Of a stretch of DNA of 5,746 bases, positions 1-5,610 are shown piece by piece (the first letter of the stretch is position 1; every line of letters starts with the position of its first letter). The stretch is taken from positions 1 to 5,746 of the forward strand of contig DAHXLU010000091.1 of the NCBI GenBank assembly GCA_027365835.1, given 5' to 3'. This DNA is from JAJZMA01 sp021850405 (lineage in GTDB: Bacteria > Chloroflexota > Dormibacteria > Aeolococcales > Aeolococcaceae). Made by a program: the position numbers and the translations under genes. Below the pieces are notes generated by a model. That model had not been told where the DNA came from. It saw only the letters and a list, made by a program, of their open reading frames with translations, and searched no databases.

Positions 1-75
1 GATCATGGGTACTATGGCCCCGTCCGACTCCCTCCGCACCGTACCGGCCTTCGGTATGGCCTTATACCGGGACAT
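1..75 (-). CDS. Group II intron-encoded reverse transcriptase/maturase, N-terminal fragment (partial)
   Basis: Only 25 codons are inside the window; the frame is open to the edge. It reads MSRYKAIPKAGTVRRE and then SDGAIVPMI, matching the leader seen at the start of many bacterial intron-encoded proteins. The reverse transcriptase, maturase and endonuclease domains would lie to the left. The full protein would splice its host intron and copy it into new DNA sites. The start is uncertain. No good ribosome binding site precedes this ATG (GGAAG is only 1 nt away). The same frame has ATG codons further upstream, ending at 90, 195, 282, 288 and 558. The one at 558 has AGGAGG 5 nt upstream but lies outside the predicted intron. 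Translation may also begin left of the window, with this stretch being only intron RNA. Confidence 0.4.
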   Translation of the reverse strand, partial: MSRYKAIPKAGTVRRESDGAIVPMI

Positions 76-426
76 GCTTCCGACAGTCATTGACACACCG
101 TCGGGTGCGGTAGGGTCTCCCCAGTTGACCAACCAGCCTTCTCCACATGCCGTCACCTCTACACCGTCGTGGTTCCGGGGTGCTCCAGAATCCATGCCTC
201 GGAATTCTGCCTTCGCCCAAATCACCCGGGCTCGGCCCACGTATCGCCTTACGGCACTCCATTTCGATGCGGTAGTGTTCATTTTCATTGCGGCCTGTGG
301 ATTTGCTTCTCCTCGCTTCGACGCCCACCTCTCGATGGACGCCGGAGGTTGACTAATCGCCTCCTCTGGCGGCTTGGCGATGCGGGACTTGCACCCGCTG
401 GTTGATTGGCCCTTTGCTGGGCACAC
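1..426 (-). mobile_element. Group II intron, 5' portion (runs off the left edge)
   Basis: Read on the minus strand, position 426 starts GTGTGCCCAG, which fits the GUGYG 5' end of group II introns and resembles the GUGCGCCCAG start of the lactococcal LtrB intron. About 30 nt downstream is a hairpin with stem GCGGG/CCCGC around TGCAAGT (about 379-395), a motif I know from domain I of bacterial group II introns. A GCC-rich hairpin follows, and then the block GTCAACTGGGGAGACCC (about 114-130), which also recurs in these introns upstream of the reverse transcriptase. The frame then reads ESDGAIVP near the edge, typical of the region where the intron protein begins. Domains V and VI and the 3' splice site are outside the window. 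The exact 5' boundary and the structural class are inferred from memory of related introns, not from folding or a search. Confidence 0.75.
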
Positions 427-682
427 GTGGCTTTTGGAGTTGATGCGGCAGGACAGTAGGACCATCGCGGTGGGCGACAGTCCGGGCCGAACATTCACCA
501 TTCCCTTCCAGACCAGTCTCCCGTGCCTTGGGCCGGAAGGGCGAACCAGTTTCACCATGGCCCCCTCCTGCGTATGCCCGCTTTCTACCGGCTAATACAA
601 CCAATGAGAGCCACCGAGAACACGACATTGTCCTGGGATCGGCAAGGGCACCACTCGCATTCCTATGCATCCAGCGCCCAAC
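427..682 (-). other. 5' exon flank of the intron; unidentified
   Basis: This stretch separates the stop codon of the lipoprotein gene from the predicted intron start. On the minus strand a frame begins with ATG at 558, preceded by AGGAGG at 5 nt spacing. It reads MVKLVRPSGPRHGRLVWKGM and continues without a stop through the intron boundary. If a host gene was interrupted here, its first 44 codons would be in this flank. I do not recognise the peptide in any of the three minus-strand frames. No terminator with a T-tract is visible after the lipoprotein gene, so this does not look like the terminator-targeting of group IIC introns. Confidence 0.35.
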
Positions 683-1846
683 TCACCGGATTGCGTCAGC
701 AAATGCCCTCTGGGGTAGCGTGACACCGAGCCCTGCCTCCTGCAGATAGCTGGTGCCCACTGCAAGGCAATACGATGTTGTCTCACAGGCAAGCGCTGCA
801 CTAGCGTTTTGCGATGCCAGACCAGCAGGAGATACTGGCAGGGGGAGAGCTTCGCTACTGATGTGGCTCCCGACAATGTTCACAACCTCCGGGCGAGCAC
901 CAGTACCATTGACCCCTTGCCCCAGCTCCTCAGTCCCGGCGACCATACAGCTGGATGTTGTGGAACACCAGAGTGAGGTTCCCAGATCGACTACCCTTGC
1001 CACCGGGCTGGCAGCTATCCTGTCGACAACCTCCCCATTTGCAACCAGCAGCTCATGTATCTGTGCACTGGAGGCATTGTTCCAGAAGATTACACATCCG
1101 GACTTGCCAGGACAGGACATTGCCACGGGAGAGCTGGGCACGGGGACCGCACCCACATCCTGCAACACCTTCCAGGCCCCACCGCTCGTGACCGCGCCCA
1201 TAAACTGTGACACCGGTTGGTTGGTTTTGGCTCCCGCTGCCAGACACACAGATGGGCCACAGGCCACACTCACGGGAGCAAAGGGCAGGTGGACTGACCG
1301 CCAGGTTCCAGCAGAGAGCTGGAACAGCCCGGAGTTGTTGAGCGAGAGGCAGTTTCCTGGTGCCTGGCAGGCAACCTGCTCAATGGTCTCTCCGGATGAG
1401 CCCGGCGCGGCCGCACTTTTCCATACTCCACCCTCCCATGACATGAGTACTGGCATGCGGGACTTGACGGGAAGAAGCCCCTCTGAGATGCAAGGACCCT
1501 CTGCCGGACAGGCTGGCGGACCAATCCCAGCCGCCAGGCAGTAATTCGCAGAAGGGCAGGCAATGGAGTCCAGCGACCCTGCTGTACGCGGAACTGCACT
1601 CATCACCCAGTTGCTGCCGTTCCACTTCTCGACAACTGCGCTCATGAATCCAGGCGGCCCCTCAAGGCTCCCAACTGCAAAGCAGAGTCCGTGCCCAGCG
1701 CAGGCGATGCCCTGCAGGGCTACATCCTTGCTCACCACACTGACAGCGCTCCAGGCGGGACGCTGGGTTGCAGCCGTAGGCGCGCAGGCTGCAAGCAGTC
1801 CTGCGGAAAGCATTCCGGCAAGCAGGAGGCGTCCTTGAGGCTTCAT
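683..1846 (-). CDS. Surface lipoprotein with seven Cys-pair repeats (putative beta-propeller)
   Basis: This 387-aa protein starts with a lipoprotein signal: basic residues, a hydrophobic stretch and the lipobox LAAC with Cys21, so it should be lipid-anchored outside the cytoplasmic membrane. The rest is built of repeats centred on a Cys-x4/5-Cys pair, often followed by an AVG or AAG turn. The pairs are Cys49/55, 97/103, 160/166, 196/201, 245/251, 294/300 and 354/360. An extra pair, Cys113/119, sits in the loop after the second repeat. Seven units spaced about 36-63 residues suggest a seven-bladed propeller with a disulfide in each blade; this fold is inferred. Similar IACPSxxxCxAVG repeats occur in uncharacterised secreted actinobacterial proteins. 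The gene starts 12 nt after its upstream neighbour, and its weak Shine-Dalgarno AAAGG overlaps that gene's stop codon, so the two are probably cotranscribed. Function is unknown; ligand or polysaccharide binding is a guess. Confidence 0.85.
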   Translation of the reverse strand: MKPQGRLLLAGMLSAGLLAACAPTAATQRPAWSAVSVVSKDVALQGIACAGHGLCFAVGSLEGPPGFMSAVVEKWNGSNWVMSAVPRTAGSLDSIACPSANYCLAAGIGPPACPAEGPCISEGLLPVKSRMPVLMSWEGGVWKSAAAPGSSGETIEQVACQAPGNCLSLNNSGLFQLSAGTWRSVHLPFAPVSVACGPSVCLAAGAKTNQPVSQFMGAVTSGGAWKVLQDVGAVPVPSSPVAMSCPGKSGCVIFWNNASSAQIHELLVANGEVVDRIAASPVARVVDLGTSLWCSTTSSCMVAGTEELGQGVNGTGARPEVVNIVGSHISSEALPLPVSPAGLASQNASAALACETTSYCLAVGTSYLQEAGLGVTLPQRAFADAIR

Positions 1847-1858
1847 GTCAAACAGCCT

Positions 1859-2452
1859 TTACCTGATCACAGGGAGCGGTGGAACCGCAGGATCATACTC
1901 TTCGAGCGTCATTGCTGTTTTTCCCGTGTATGGGTTGACAAAAAGCAGAAAGACATTGGGAGTTGGTGTCGACGGCGCCGAGGCAGAGGGCAGAGCCCCA
2001 CTGGATGGTCCGACTGAAAGTCCTCCGCCACTCGACATTGGAACCCCGCCAGCCGGATCGAGAGCAATCACCCAGTACACGGCTGCGGAGTCTGATCCGG
2101 GTGCAGCTGGCACACTGGCAACCTTTGCCAGGGATGCGGCAAGCACTCTTGTACCCTCCGGCTCACGTGCAATCAACAGGGATTCCATGGCATTCTTGCT
2201 CATCATGGAATGTGGCGTCCCCCCCACCACAAGACTTGATGGAACCGAAGATGCACTTGTCCACTCAAACGTTACGTCGGAAAATGCCGTTGTAGCCTGG
2301 AATGCACTGGTTGGAAACCACCGACTCGGAGCGCCCACAGCCCCGTAAGCTCCAGCGTGGCTGGATGCTGCCAGCAGGGCTACTACAGCTACCCCTGCGA
2401 CTGCAAGTCCAGAAGCCACCAACACAAGACGGTTTCTCAGTTTACCAGACAT
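1859..2452 (-). CDS. Membrane-anchored or secreted protein of unknown function
   Basis: The 197-aa product has a short basic N-terminus (Lys4, Arg6, Arg8), then a hydrophobic segment at about residues 9-31. The segment is either an uncleaved anchor or a Sec signal. The remainder would be outside the cytoplasm. It contains no cysteine, unlike its downstream partner. Two strand-like segments, YWVIALDP (126-133) and VFLLFVNPYTGKTAM (167-181), flank a Gly/Ser/Pro-rich linker (134-166). The NPYTGK turn recalls the DxxTG turn of PepSY-like domains, but this is weak. The start is supported by GGAGGG 7 nt upstream of the ATG. It is the first clear gene of the pair with the Cys-repeat lipoprotein and probably works with it at the cell surface. 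I do not recognise the family. Confidence 0.8.
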   Translation of the reverse strand: MSGKLRNRLVLVASGLAVAGVAVVALLAASSHAGAYGAVGAPSRWFPTSAFQATTAFSDVTFEWTSASSVPSSLVVGGTPHSMMSKNAMESLLIAREPEGTRVLAASLAKVASVPAAPGSDSAAVYWVIALDPAGGVPMSSGGGLSVGPSSGALPSASAPSTPTPNVFLLFVNPYTGKTAMTLEEYDPAVPPLPVIR

Positions 2453-2580
2453 ACTTCAACCCTCCAGAACCTGTTGTATCTTCCCCGGGATTGCGTGTAC
2501 CAGATTGTCCATGGGGCAACGTCGCACCAAGGGCACGCCAGCGCAAGTTCCCCGGCAAATCCCACGCATGCAAGTCAACA

Positions 2581-3000
2581 CTACCCCTCTCCTCCATTTA
2601 GCCACGCCCTCCCGGTAAAGACAAGGCTACTTGCGCTGCGCCCGGCTGCATTGCAGGAAGGAGAATCATGCTGGATCTGCCGGGGCCCCAGGTCCAGTGT
2701 GTTTGCACAGGATCCACCACGACAATAGCTCGCCCAGATGCCTCCATCCCCAGGCACGCAGTCCCGCTCGCTCGACTGGGTGGCAGGAGGACTATTCGAG
2801 CCGTTGCCACACCTTCTCACGTCCAGGGTAGGCAATGTGCCCTGCCGGTAGGCAGCCATCGCGATAGATGACTTGCAAAATGCAGGAAGGGGATACTGAC
2901 TGGAAGCATCCGAGACCAGCTGGCTGGGCCGCCATGTGAAAACAGCCGGATCAGGGGTATGGCGCCACTCCAATGGCCCATCGTGTACCTTCCTGGGCAT
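2581..3000 (-). CDS. Hypothetical protein, doubtful
   Basis: A 139-codon frame begins at an ATG preceded by GGGAGG at 5-nt spacing, an excellent ribosome binding site. It reads MPRKVHDGPLEWRHTPDPAV at the start, with no signal peptide or membrane segment. The remainder is rich in Ser, Pro, Gly and Cys and resembles no family I know. First codon positions are not enriched in G as in the clear genes nearby. A GTG at 3030 would extend it by 10 codons. Another frame overlaps it (2792-2935, ending IAYPGREKVWQRLE) and looks about as protein-like, so this may be a decayed or frameshifted gene. If real, it would be the first gene of the operon leading to the two surface proteins. Confidence 0.25.
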   Translation of the reverse strand: MPRKVHDGPLEWRHTPDPAVFTWRPSQLVSDASSQYPLPAFCKSSIAMAAYRQGTLPTLDVRRCGNGSNSPPATQSSERDCVPGDGGIWASYCRGGSCANTLDLGPRQIQHDSPSCNAAGRSASSLVFTGRAWLNGGEG

Positions 3001-3076
3001 TTCTTCCTCCCTGCTTTCGAGGGCAAGCACATGTCCCTCTACTTATTAGTGGTAAAAAACCGCAAAAAGGTTCAAT

Positions 3077-3103
3077 ATTGGTCAAAATTGGTCACCGTGA
3101 CCA
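3077..3103. promoter_or_regulatory. Putative operator: phased direct repeats and palindrome
   Basis: ATTGGTCA occurs twice, starting at 3077 and 3087, exactly one helical turn apart. The second copy forms the left part of a perfect palindrome, TGGTCACCGTGACCA (3089-3103). The site lies in the AT-rich stretch between the minus-strand surface-protein side and the plus-strand hydrolase operon. This arrangement is typical of a binding site for a dimeric repressor or activator. No regulator gene is in the window, so the protein is unknown. Confidence 0.5.
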
Positions 3104-3234
3104 GGGGTATTGACGCAAATGGCACTTGTGACCGGAACTGGCGCCCCCAGCCAGCCGGTGACCCAGGTCGTGGTGTGCCGTAGCTCTCCTGCATATCGTC
3201 ACCGCCACAATGAGGCAGCGTCGCCCTTCCTGCC

Positions 3235-3284
3235 CCCTGCCAGCCTCCCCTGCATGCACCAGCAGGATGCAGGGGCCAGCAGGG
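3235..3284. promoter_or_regulatory. Strong hairpin in the leader of the hydrolase operon
   Basis: CCCCTGCAT (3247-3255) and ATGCAGGGG (3267-3275) form a perfect 9-bp stem around an 11-nt loop. An outer stem, CCCTGC (3235-3240) with GCAGGG (3279-3284), extends it across an asymmetric internal loop. It ends about 66 nt before the ATG of the dienelactone hydrolase. No T-tract follows on either strand, so it is not a standard intrinsic terminator. It could be a structured 5' leader or a protein-binding site. Confidence 0.45.
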
Positions 3285-3350
3285 TACTTACCGGCACCCC
3301 CAAAAGGGCGGCCAAAGGGTACAAGGCGCTAGACTCTGGTGTGCCAGAAA

Positions 3351-4130
3351 ATGAATCCCTACCGTGCGCAGGAGGTTTTACCAGCAATGTACGATGCGAT
3401 CCTTGCCGAGACCGTCTCAATCCGTGGGCACAACGATGACGATATCGAGGCCTACCTGGCTCGCCCCATGGCCCAGGGCCAGCGGGGCGGTGTGGTGGTC
3501 ATCCATCACATGCCTGGTTACGACGCTGCGACCAAGGAGATAGTACGGAAATTTGCTGTCAATGGATTCAATGCCATCTGTCCCAACCTGTACCACCGTG
3601 AGGCTCCTGGCGCCAAGCCAGATGATGCTGCCGCCACAGCAAGGGCAAACGGTGGTGTGCCGGATGAGCGGCTTGTGGGGGATGTCGCCGGAGCGACACA
3701 TACCCTGCGTAGCCTCACCACTTCAAATGGAAAAGTTGGCGTAATCGGCTACTGCTCAGGGGGGCGCCAGTCTTTTCTCTCTGCCTGCAGCCTTGACCTG
3801 GATGCCGCTGTCGACTGCTACGGGGCTGGCGTGGTGCATGGAACCCCAGCAGGCTCACCTCTGACCTTTGCGCCAATAATGGACAAGGCAGCAAACCTGT
3901 CGTGCCCACTGCTTGGCATGTTCGGCAAGGACGACAAGTTCCCTACACCTGAGGAGGTAGAGATCCTGGATGCGGAGCTGAGCCGGCTGGGCAAGACCCA
4001 TGAGTTTCACTCCTACGAAGGAGCTGGCCATGCCTTTTTTGCCGTCGACCGCCCCAGCTATCGGCCGGAAGCCGCCAATGACGGGTGGGAGAAGATCTTC
4101 AGCTGGTTTGACACCTATCTGGGCAGATAA
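3351..4130 (+). CDS. Dienelactone hydrolase family protein
   Basis: This 259-aa alpha/beta hydrolase belongs to the dienelactone hydrolase family, cytosolic enzymes best known for opening dienelactone to maleylacetate in chloroaromatic catabolism. Numbered from this ATG, the nucleophile is Cys135 in GYCSGGRQS, the acid is probably Asp195 in FGKDD and the histidine is His227 in GHAFFAVDRPSYRPEA. VVVIHHMPGYD (about 48-58) forms the early strand and oxyanion region, and ICPNLYHRE (about 76-84) follows. Length is normal for the family. The start is chosen because family members I recall carry a short leader before AMYDxxLAETV. No ribosome binding site precedes it. Alternatives are GTG at 3339 and ATG at 3387, which has AGGAGG 11 nt upstream. 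It leads an operon with the small gene 45 nt downstream. The true substrate is not evident. Confidence 0.93.
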   Translation: MNPYRAQEVLPAMYDAILAETVSIRGHNDDDIEAYLARPMAQGQRGGVVVIHHMPGYDAATKEIVRKFAVNGFNAICPNLYHREAPGAKPDDAAATARANGGVPDERLVGDVAGATHTLRSLTTSNGKVGVIGYCSGGRQSFLSACSLDLDAAVDCYGAGVVHGTPAGSPLTFAPIMDKAANLSCPLLGMFGKDDKFPTPEEVEILDAELSRLGKTHEFHSYEGAGHAFFAVDRPSYRPEAANDGWEKIFSWFDTYLGR

Positions 4131-4175
4131 GGATCCAGTCGGTCCGGGGAAGGGAAAAAGGAAGGAGCCAATAAA

Positions 4176-4481
4176 ATGTGCACATATGAAACCACAAAGC
4201 TCTGCATACAGGGGAGTGGGAAAGGCACCAGCAGCTGGAGACGCGTAACCAGCGCCACTGTCTACCTGGATCACCCTGTCTCTGCCCCAGGCGAGCACAC
4301 CCTGAACCTCGACTTTCTCAACCAGGAGGCTGGCCCCGACCAGCGCACCGCCCTCGAGCTGGATCCGCAGTCCGCCAGGGAGCTGGCACACGCCATACTG
4401 GCGACCCTGGAAAGCAGCTCTGCCCAGAAGGTGCTCACTGGGCAACCAGCTCCGGGCAAGACTGCCAAACCAGTCCTGTGA
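4176..4481 (+). CDS. Small conserved protein, DUF6295-like
   Basis: The 101-aa product begins MCTYETTKLCIQGSGKG and contains DHPVSAPGEHTLNLDFLN (about 32-49), then LELDPQSARELAHAILATL (about 60-78). This pattern matches a small actinobacterial family that I believe is DUF6295; the number is from memory. Its function is unknown. The lack of a signal peptide or membrane segment suggests a cytosolic protein. The start has AAGGAG 8 nt upstream. It follows the dienelactone hydrolase by 45 nt on the same strand with no terminator between, so the two are probably cotranscribed. The C-terminal 20 or so residues (TGQPAPGKTAKPVL) look like an unstructured tail. Confidence 0.85.
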   Translation: MCTYETTKLCIQGSGKGTSSWRRVTSATVYLDHPVSAPGEHTLNLDFLNQEAGPDQRTALELDPQSARELAHAILATLESSSAQKVLTGQPAPGKTAKPVL

Positions 4482-4562
4482 GTGAGCGCATGCCCGCCGG
4501 GGCACACCAGGCCACGCGGAAGGAGCACAACCAGGCAACAACGCAGTACCGCCCAGCCCGGG

Positions 4563-4657
4563 TGGCGGGAAGGGAGGGATTCGAACCCTCGGAGGAGCTT
4601 TTAACACCCCTCACCCGCTTAGCAGGCGGGCGCTTTCAGCCTCTCAGCCACCTCCCC
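4563..4657 (-). tRNA. tRNA-Ser(GCT)
   Basis: On the minus strand a complete class II tRNA can be folded. The acceptor arm pairs GGGGAGG with CCTTCCC (one G-U), followed by discriminator G and an encoded CCA (4563-4565). The anticodon arm is CCCGC/GCGGG with loop CTGCTAA. This gives anticodon GCT (complement of 4621-4623), reading AGC and AGT serine codons. The T arm is GAGGG-TTCGAAT-CCCTC. The long variable arm between the anticodon and T arms is diagnostic of serine. It is convergent with the hydrolase operon to its left and divergent from the gene on its right. Confidence 0.97.
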
Positions 4658-4667
4658 ATGTCAGGGC

Positions 4668-4673
4668 AGTATA
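4668..4673 (-). promoter_or_regulatory. Putative -10 box of the tRNA-Ser gene
   Basis: On the minus strand TATACT lies 10 nt upstream of the tRNA 5' end, a suitable place for a -10 element close to the mature RNA. The expected -35 region (about 4691-4696) has only a poor match (CCTGAA). The core GTATAC is palindromic, so the same bases could serve the divergent gene that starts at 4705. Confidence 0.45.
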
Positions 4674-4704
4674 CCCGGATTCCCCCATGCTTCAGGAGCG
4701 CAGT

Positions 4705-5610
4705 ATGCGCTGGGTAACATGTGCGCTGTCCCCAGGAAGCCCGCCAACTGCTGCGCTACTGGAAGACGAGACTCTCTTTCTTCTGCAGGAGGGCACAACC
4801 CTGGTGTCACTCCTTGGCGATGATGGCGAGAAACTGGCTACTGCTGCAGACCACGCCCGGAAGGATCCCCACAAAACCGCTGCACCTGGAGCAGTGACGC
4901 TGCTGCCTCCAATTCCACGCCCCGGAACAGTGCGCGATTTCTACGCATTCGAGCAGCACGTAAAAGTCGCAAGACAACGCCGCGGGCTGGAGATGGAGCC
5001 GCTCTGGTACAAGCTCCCTGTCTTCTACTTCAGCAACCCCTACGCACTCATAGGCGATGGCGCTGGGATAACTCCTCCCCGGCAATCCAGGGAACTGGAT
5101 TTTGAGCTGGAAGCAGCCGCTATCATGGGAATGGGGGGGAGAGATATCCCCGCAAGCCAGGCTCGACGGCATATCGCAGGCTTTTGCATCATGAACGACT
5201 GGAGTGCCCGGGACTTACAGCGGGATGAGATGAAACTTAGTATGGGACCGGTCAAGGGCAAGGACTTTGCCACAAGCCTTGGTCCCTGCATGGTCACCCC
5301 GGATGAACTTGAAGATTGTCGGGAAGGAACCGCGTTTCACCTCTCCATGAAGGCATCAGTCAATGGAATTCCCTACTCGACAGGACTGCTGTCTGATCTC
5401 CACTGGAGCTTTGAGGAGATGATCGCATATGCCAGTCGCGATGCATCCTGCGAGCCTGGAGATGTCATAGGATCGGGAACGTGCGGGACCGGCTGTATCC
5501 TGGAGCTTGCCCTGGTCCATGGTTCAGAGCAGTATCCATGGCTCAAATCCAGAGACACCGTACGCCTGGAAATTGACCGGCTTGGCAGCCTTTCCAACCA
5601 GGTAGCCTAG
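4705..5610 (+). CDS. Fumarylacetoacetate hydrolase family protein
   Basis: The 301-aa protein belongs to the fumarylacetoacetate hydrolase (FAH) superfamily. These cytosolic enzymes use a divalent metal to cleave C-C bonds in acylpyruvates, or isomerise or decarboxylate related diacids, often late in aromatic degradation. From the ATG at 4705, RDFYAFEQH holds Asp78 (metal ligand) and His85 (the catalytic His133 of mouse FAH). DFELE supplies Glu134 and Glu136, and MNDWSARDLQ supplies Asp165. KGKDFATSLGP (184-194) and the C-terminal GSGTCGTGCILEL (about 256-268) are typical. All the metal ligands are present, so it should be active. This start has CAGGAG 6 nt upstream; the ATG at 4687 would add six residues with no such site. 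The exact substrate cannot be read from the sequence. The nearby dienelactone hydrolase makes a catabolic role plausible. Confidence 0.93.
   Translation: MRWVTCALSPGSPPTAALLEDETLFLLQEGTTLVSLLGDDGEKLATAADHARKDPHKTAAPGAVTLLPPIPRPGTVRDFYAFEQHVKVARQRRGLEMEPLWYKLPVFYFSNPYALIGDGAGITPPRQSRELDFELEAAAIMGMGGRDIPASQARRHIAGFCIMNDWSARDLQRDEMKLSMGPVKGKDFATSLGPCMVTPDELEDCREGTAFHLSMKASVNGIPYSTGLLSDLHWSFEEMIAYASRDASCEPGDVIGSGTCGTGCILELALVHGSEQYPWLKSRDTVRLEIDRLGSLSNQVA

Larger units (their letters stand above)
2453..3350. other. Long region without a convincing gene; control region at its right end
   Basis: Apart from the doubtful frame at 2581-3000, this stretch holds only short competing frames. On the minus strand these are 2442-2597 (51 codons, overlapping the next gene start by 11 nt), 2456-2569 (37 codons) and 2792-2935 (47 codons). 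On the plus strand 2668-2871 starts after AAGGAG but looks like no known protein. From about 3035 to 3110 the sequence becomes AT-rich, as expected of a divergent promoter region, though I found no convincing -35/-10 pair. A motif cluster and a hairpin between 3077 and 3284 are listed separately. Confidence 0.5.

Noticed and set aside
5..352. Plus-strand open frame of 115 codons over the left edge
   Set aside because: It is antisense to the group II intron RNA, whose conserved motifs are on the minus strand; the openness follows from base composition.
753..1544. Plus-strand open frame of 263 codons
   Set aside because: It is the antisense of the lipoprotein gene, which has a clear signal peptide and repeats; this frame shows no domain.
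2668..2871. Plus-strand frame of 67 codons with AAGGAG before its ATG
   Set aside because: The ribosome binding site is good, but the peptide has no recognisable feature and lies opposite other weak frames; one Shine-Dalgarno match is common in GC-rich DNA.
3199..3420. Minus-strand frame containing LAALLGVPVSTLL, like part of a helix-turn-helix regulator
   Set aside because: Only one short segment resembles such a domain, the other helices are missing, and it overlaps the start of the dienelactone hydrolase and the leader hairpin.
4491..4504. Short hairpin TGCCC/GGGCA as terminator of the hydrolase operon
   Set aside because: The stem is only 5 bp and no T-tract follows.
3855..4607. Minus-strand frame of 250 codons
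   Set aside because: It covers the hydrolase end, the small DUF6295-like gene and part of the tRNA in antisense, so it is a shadow frame.
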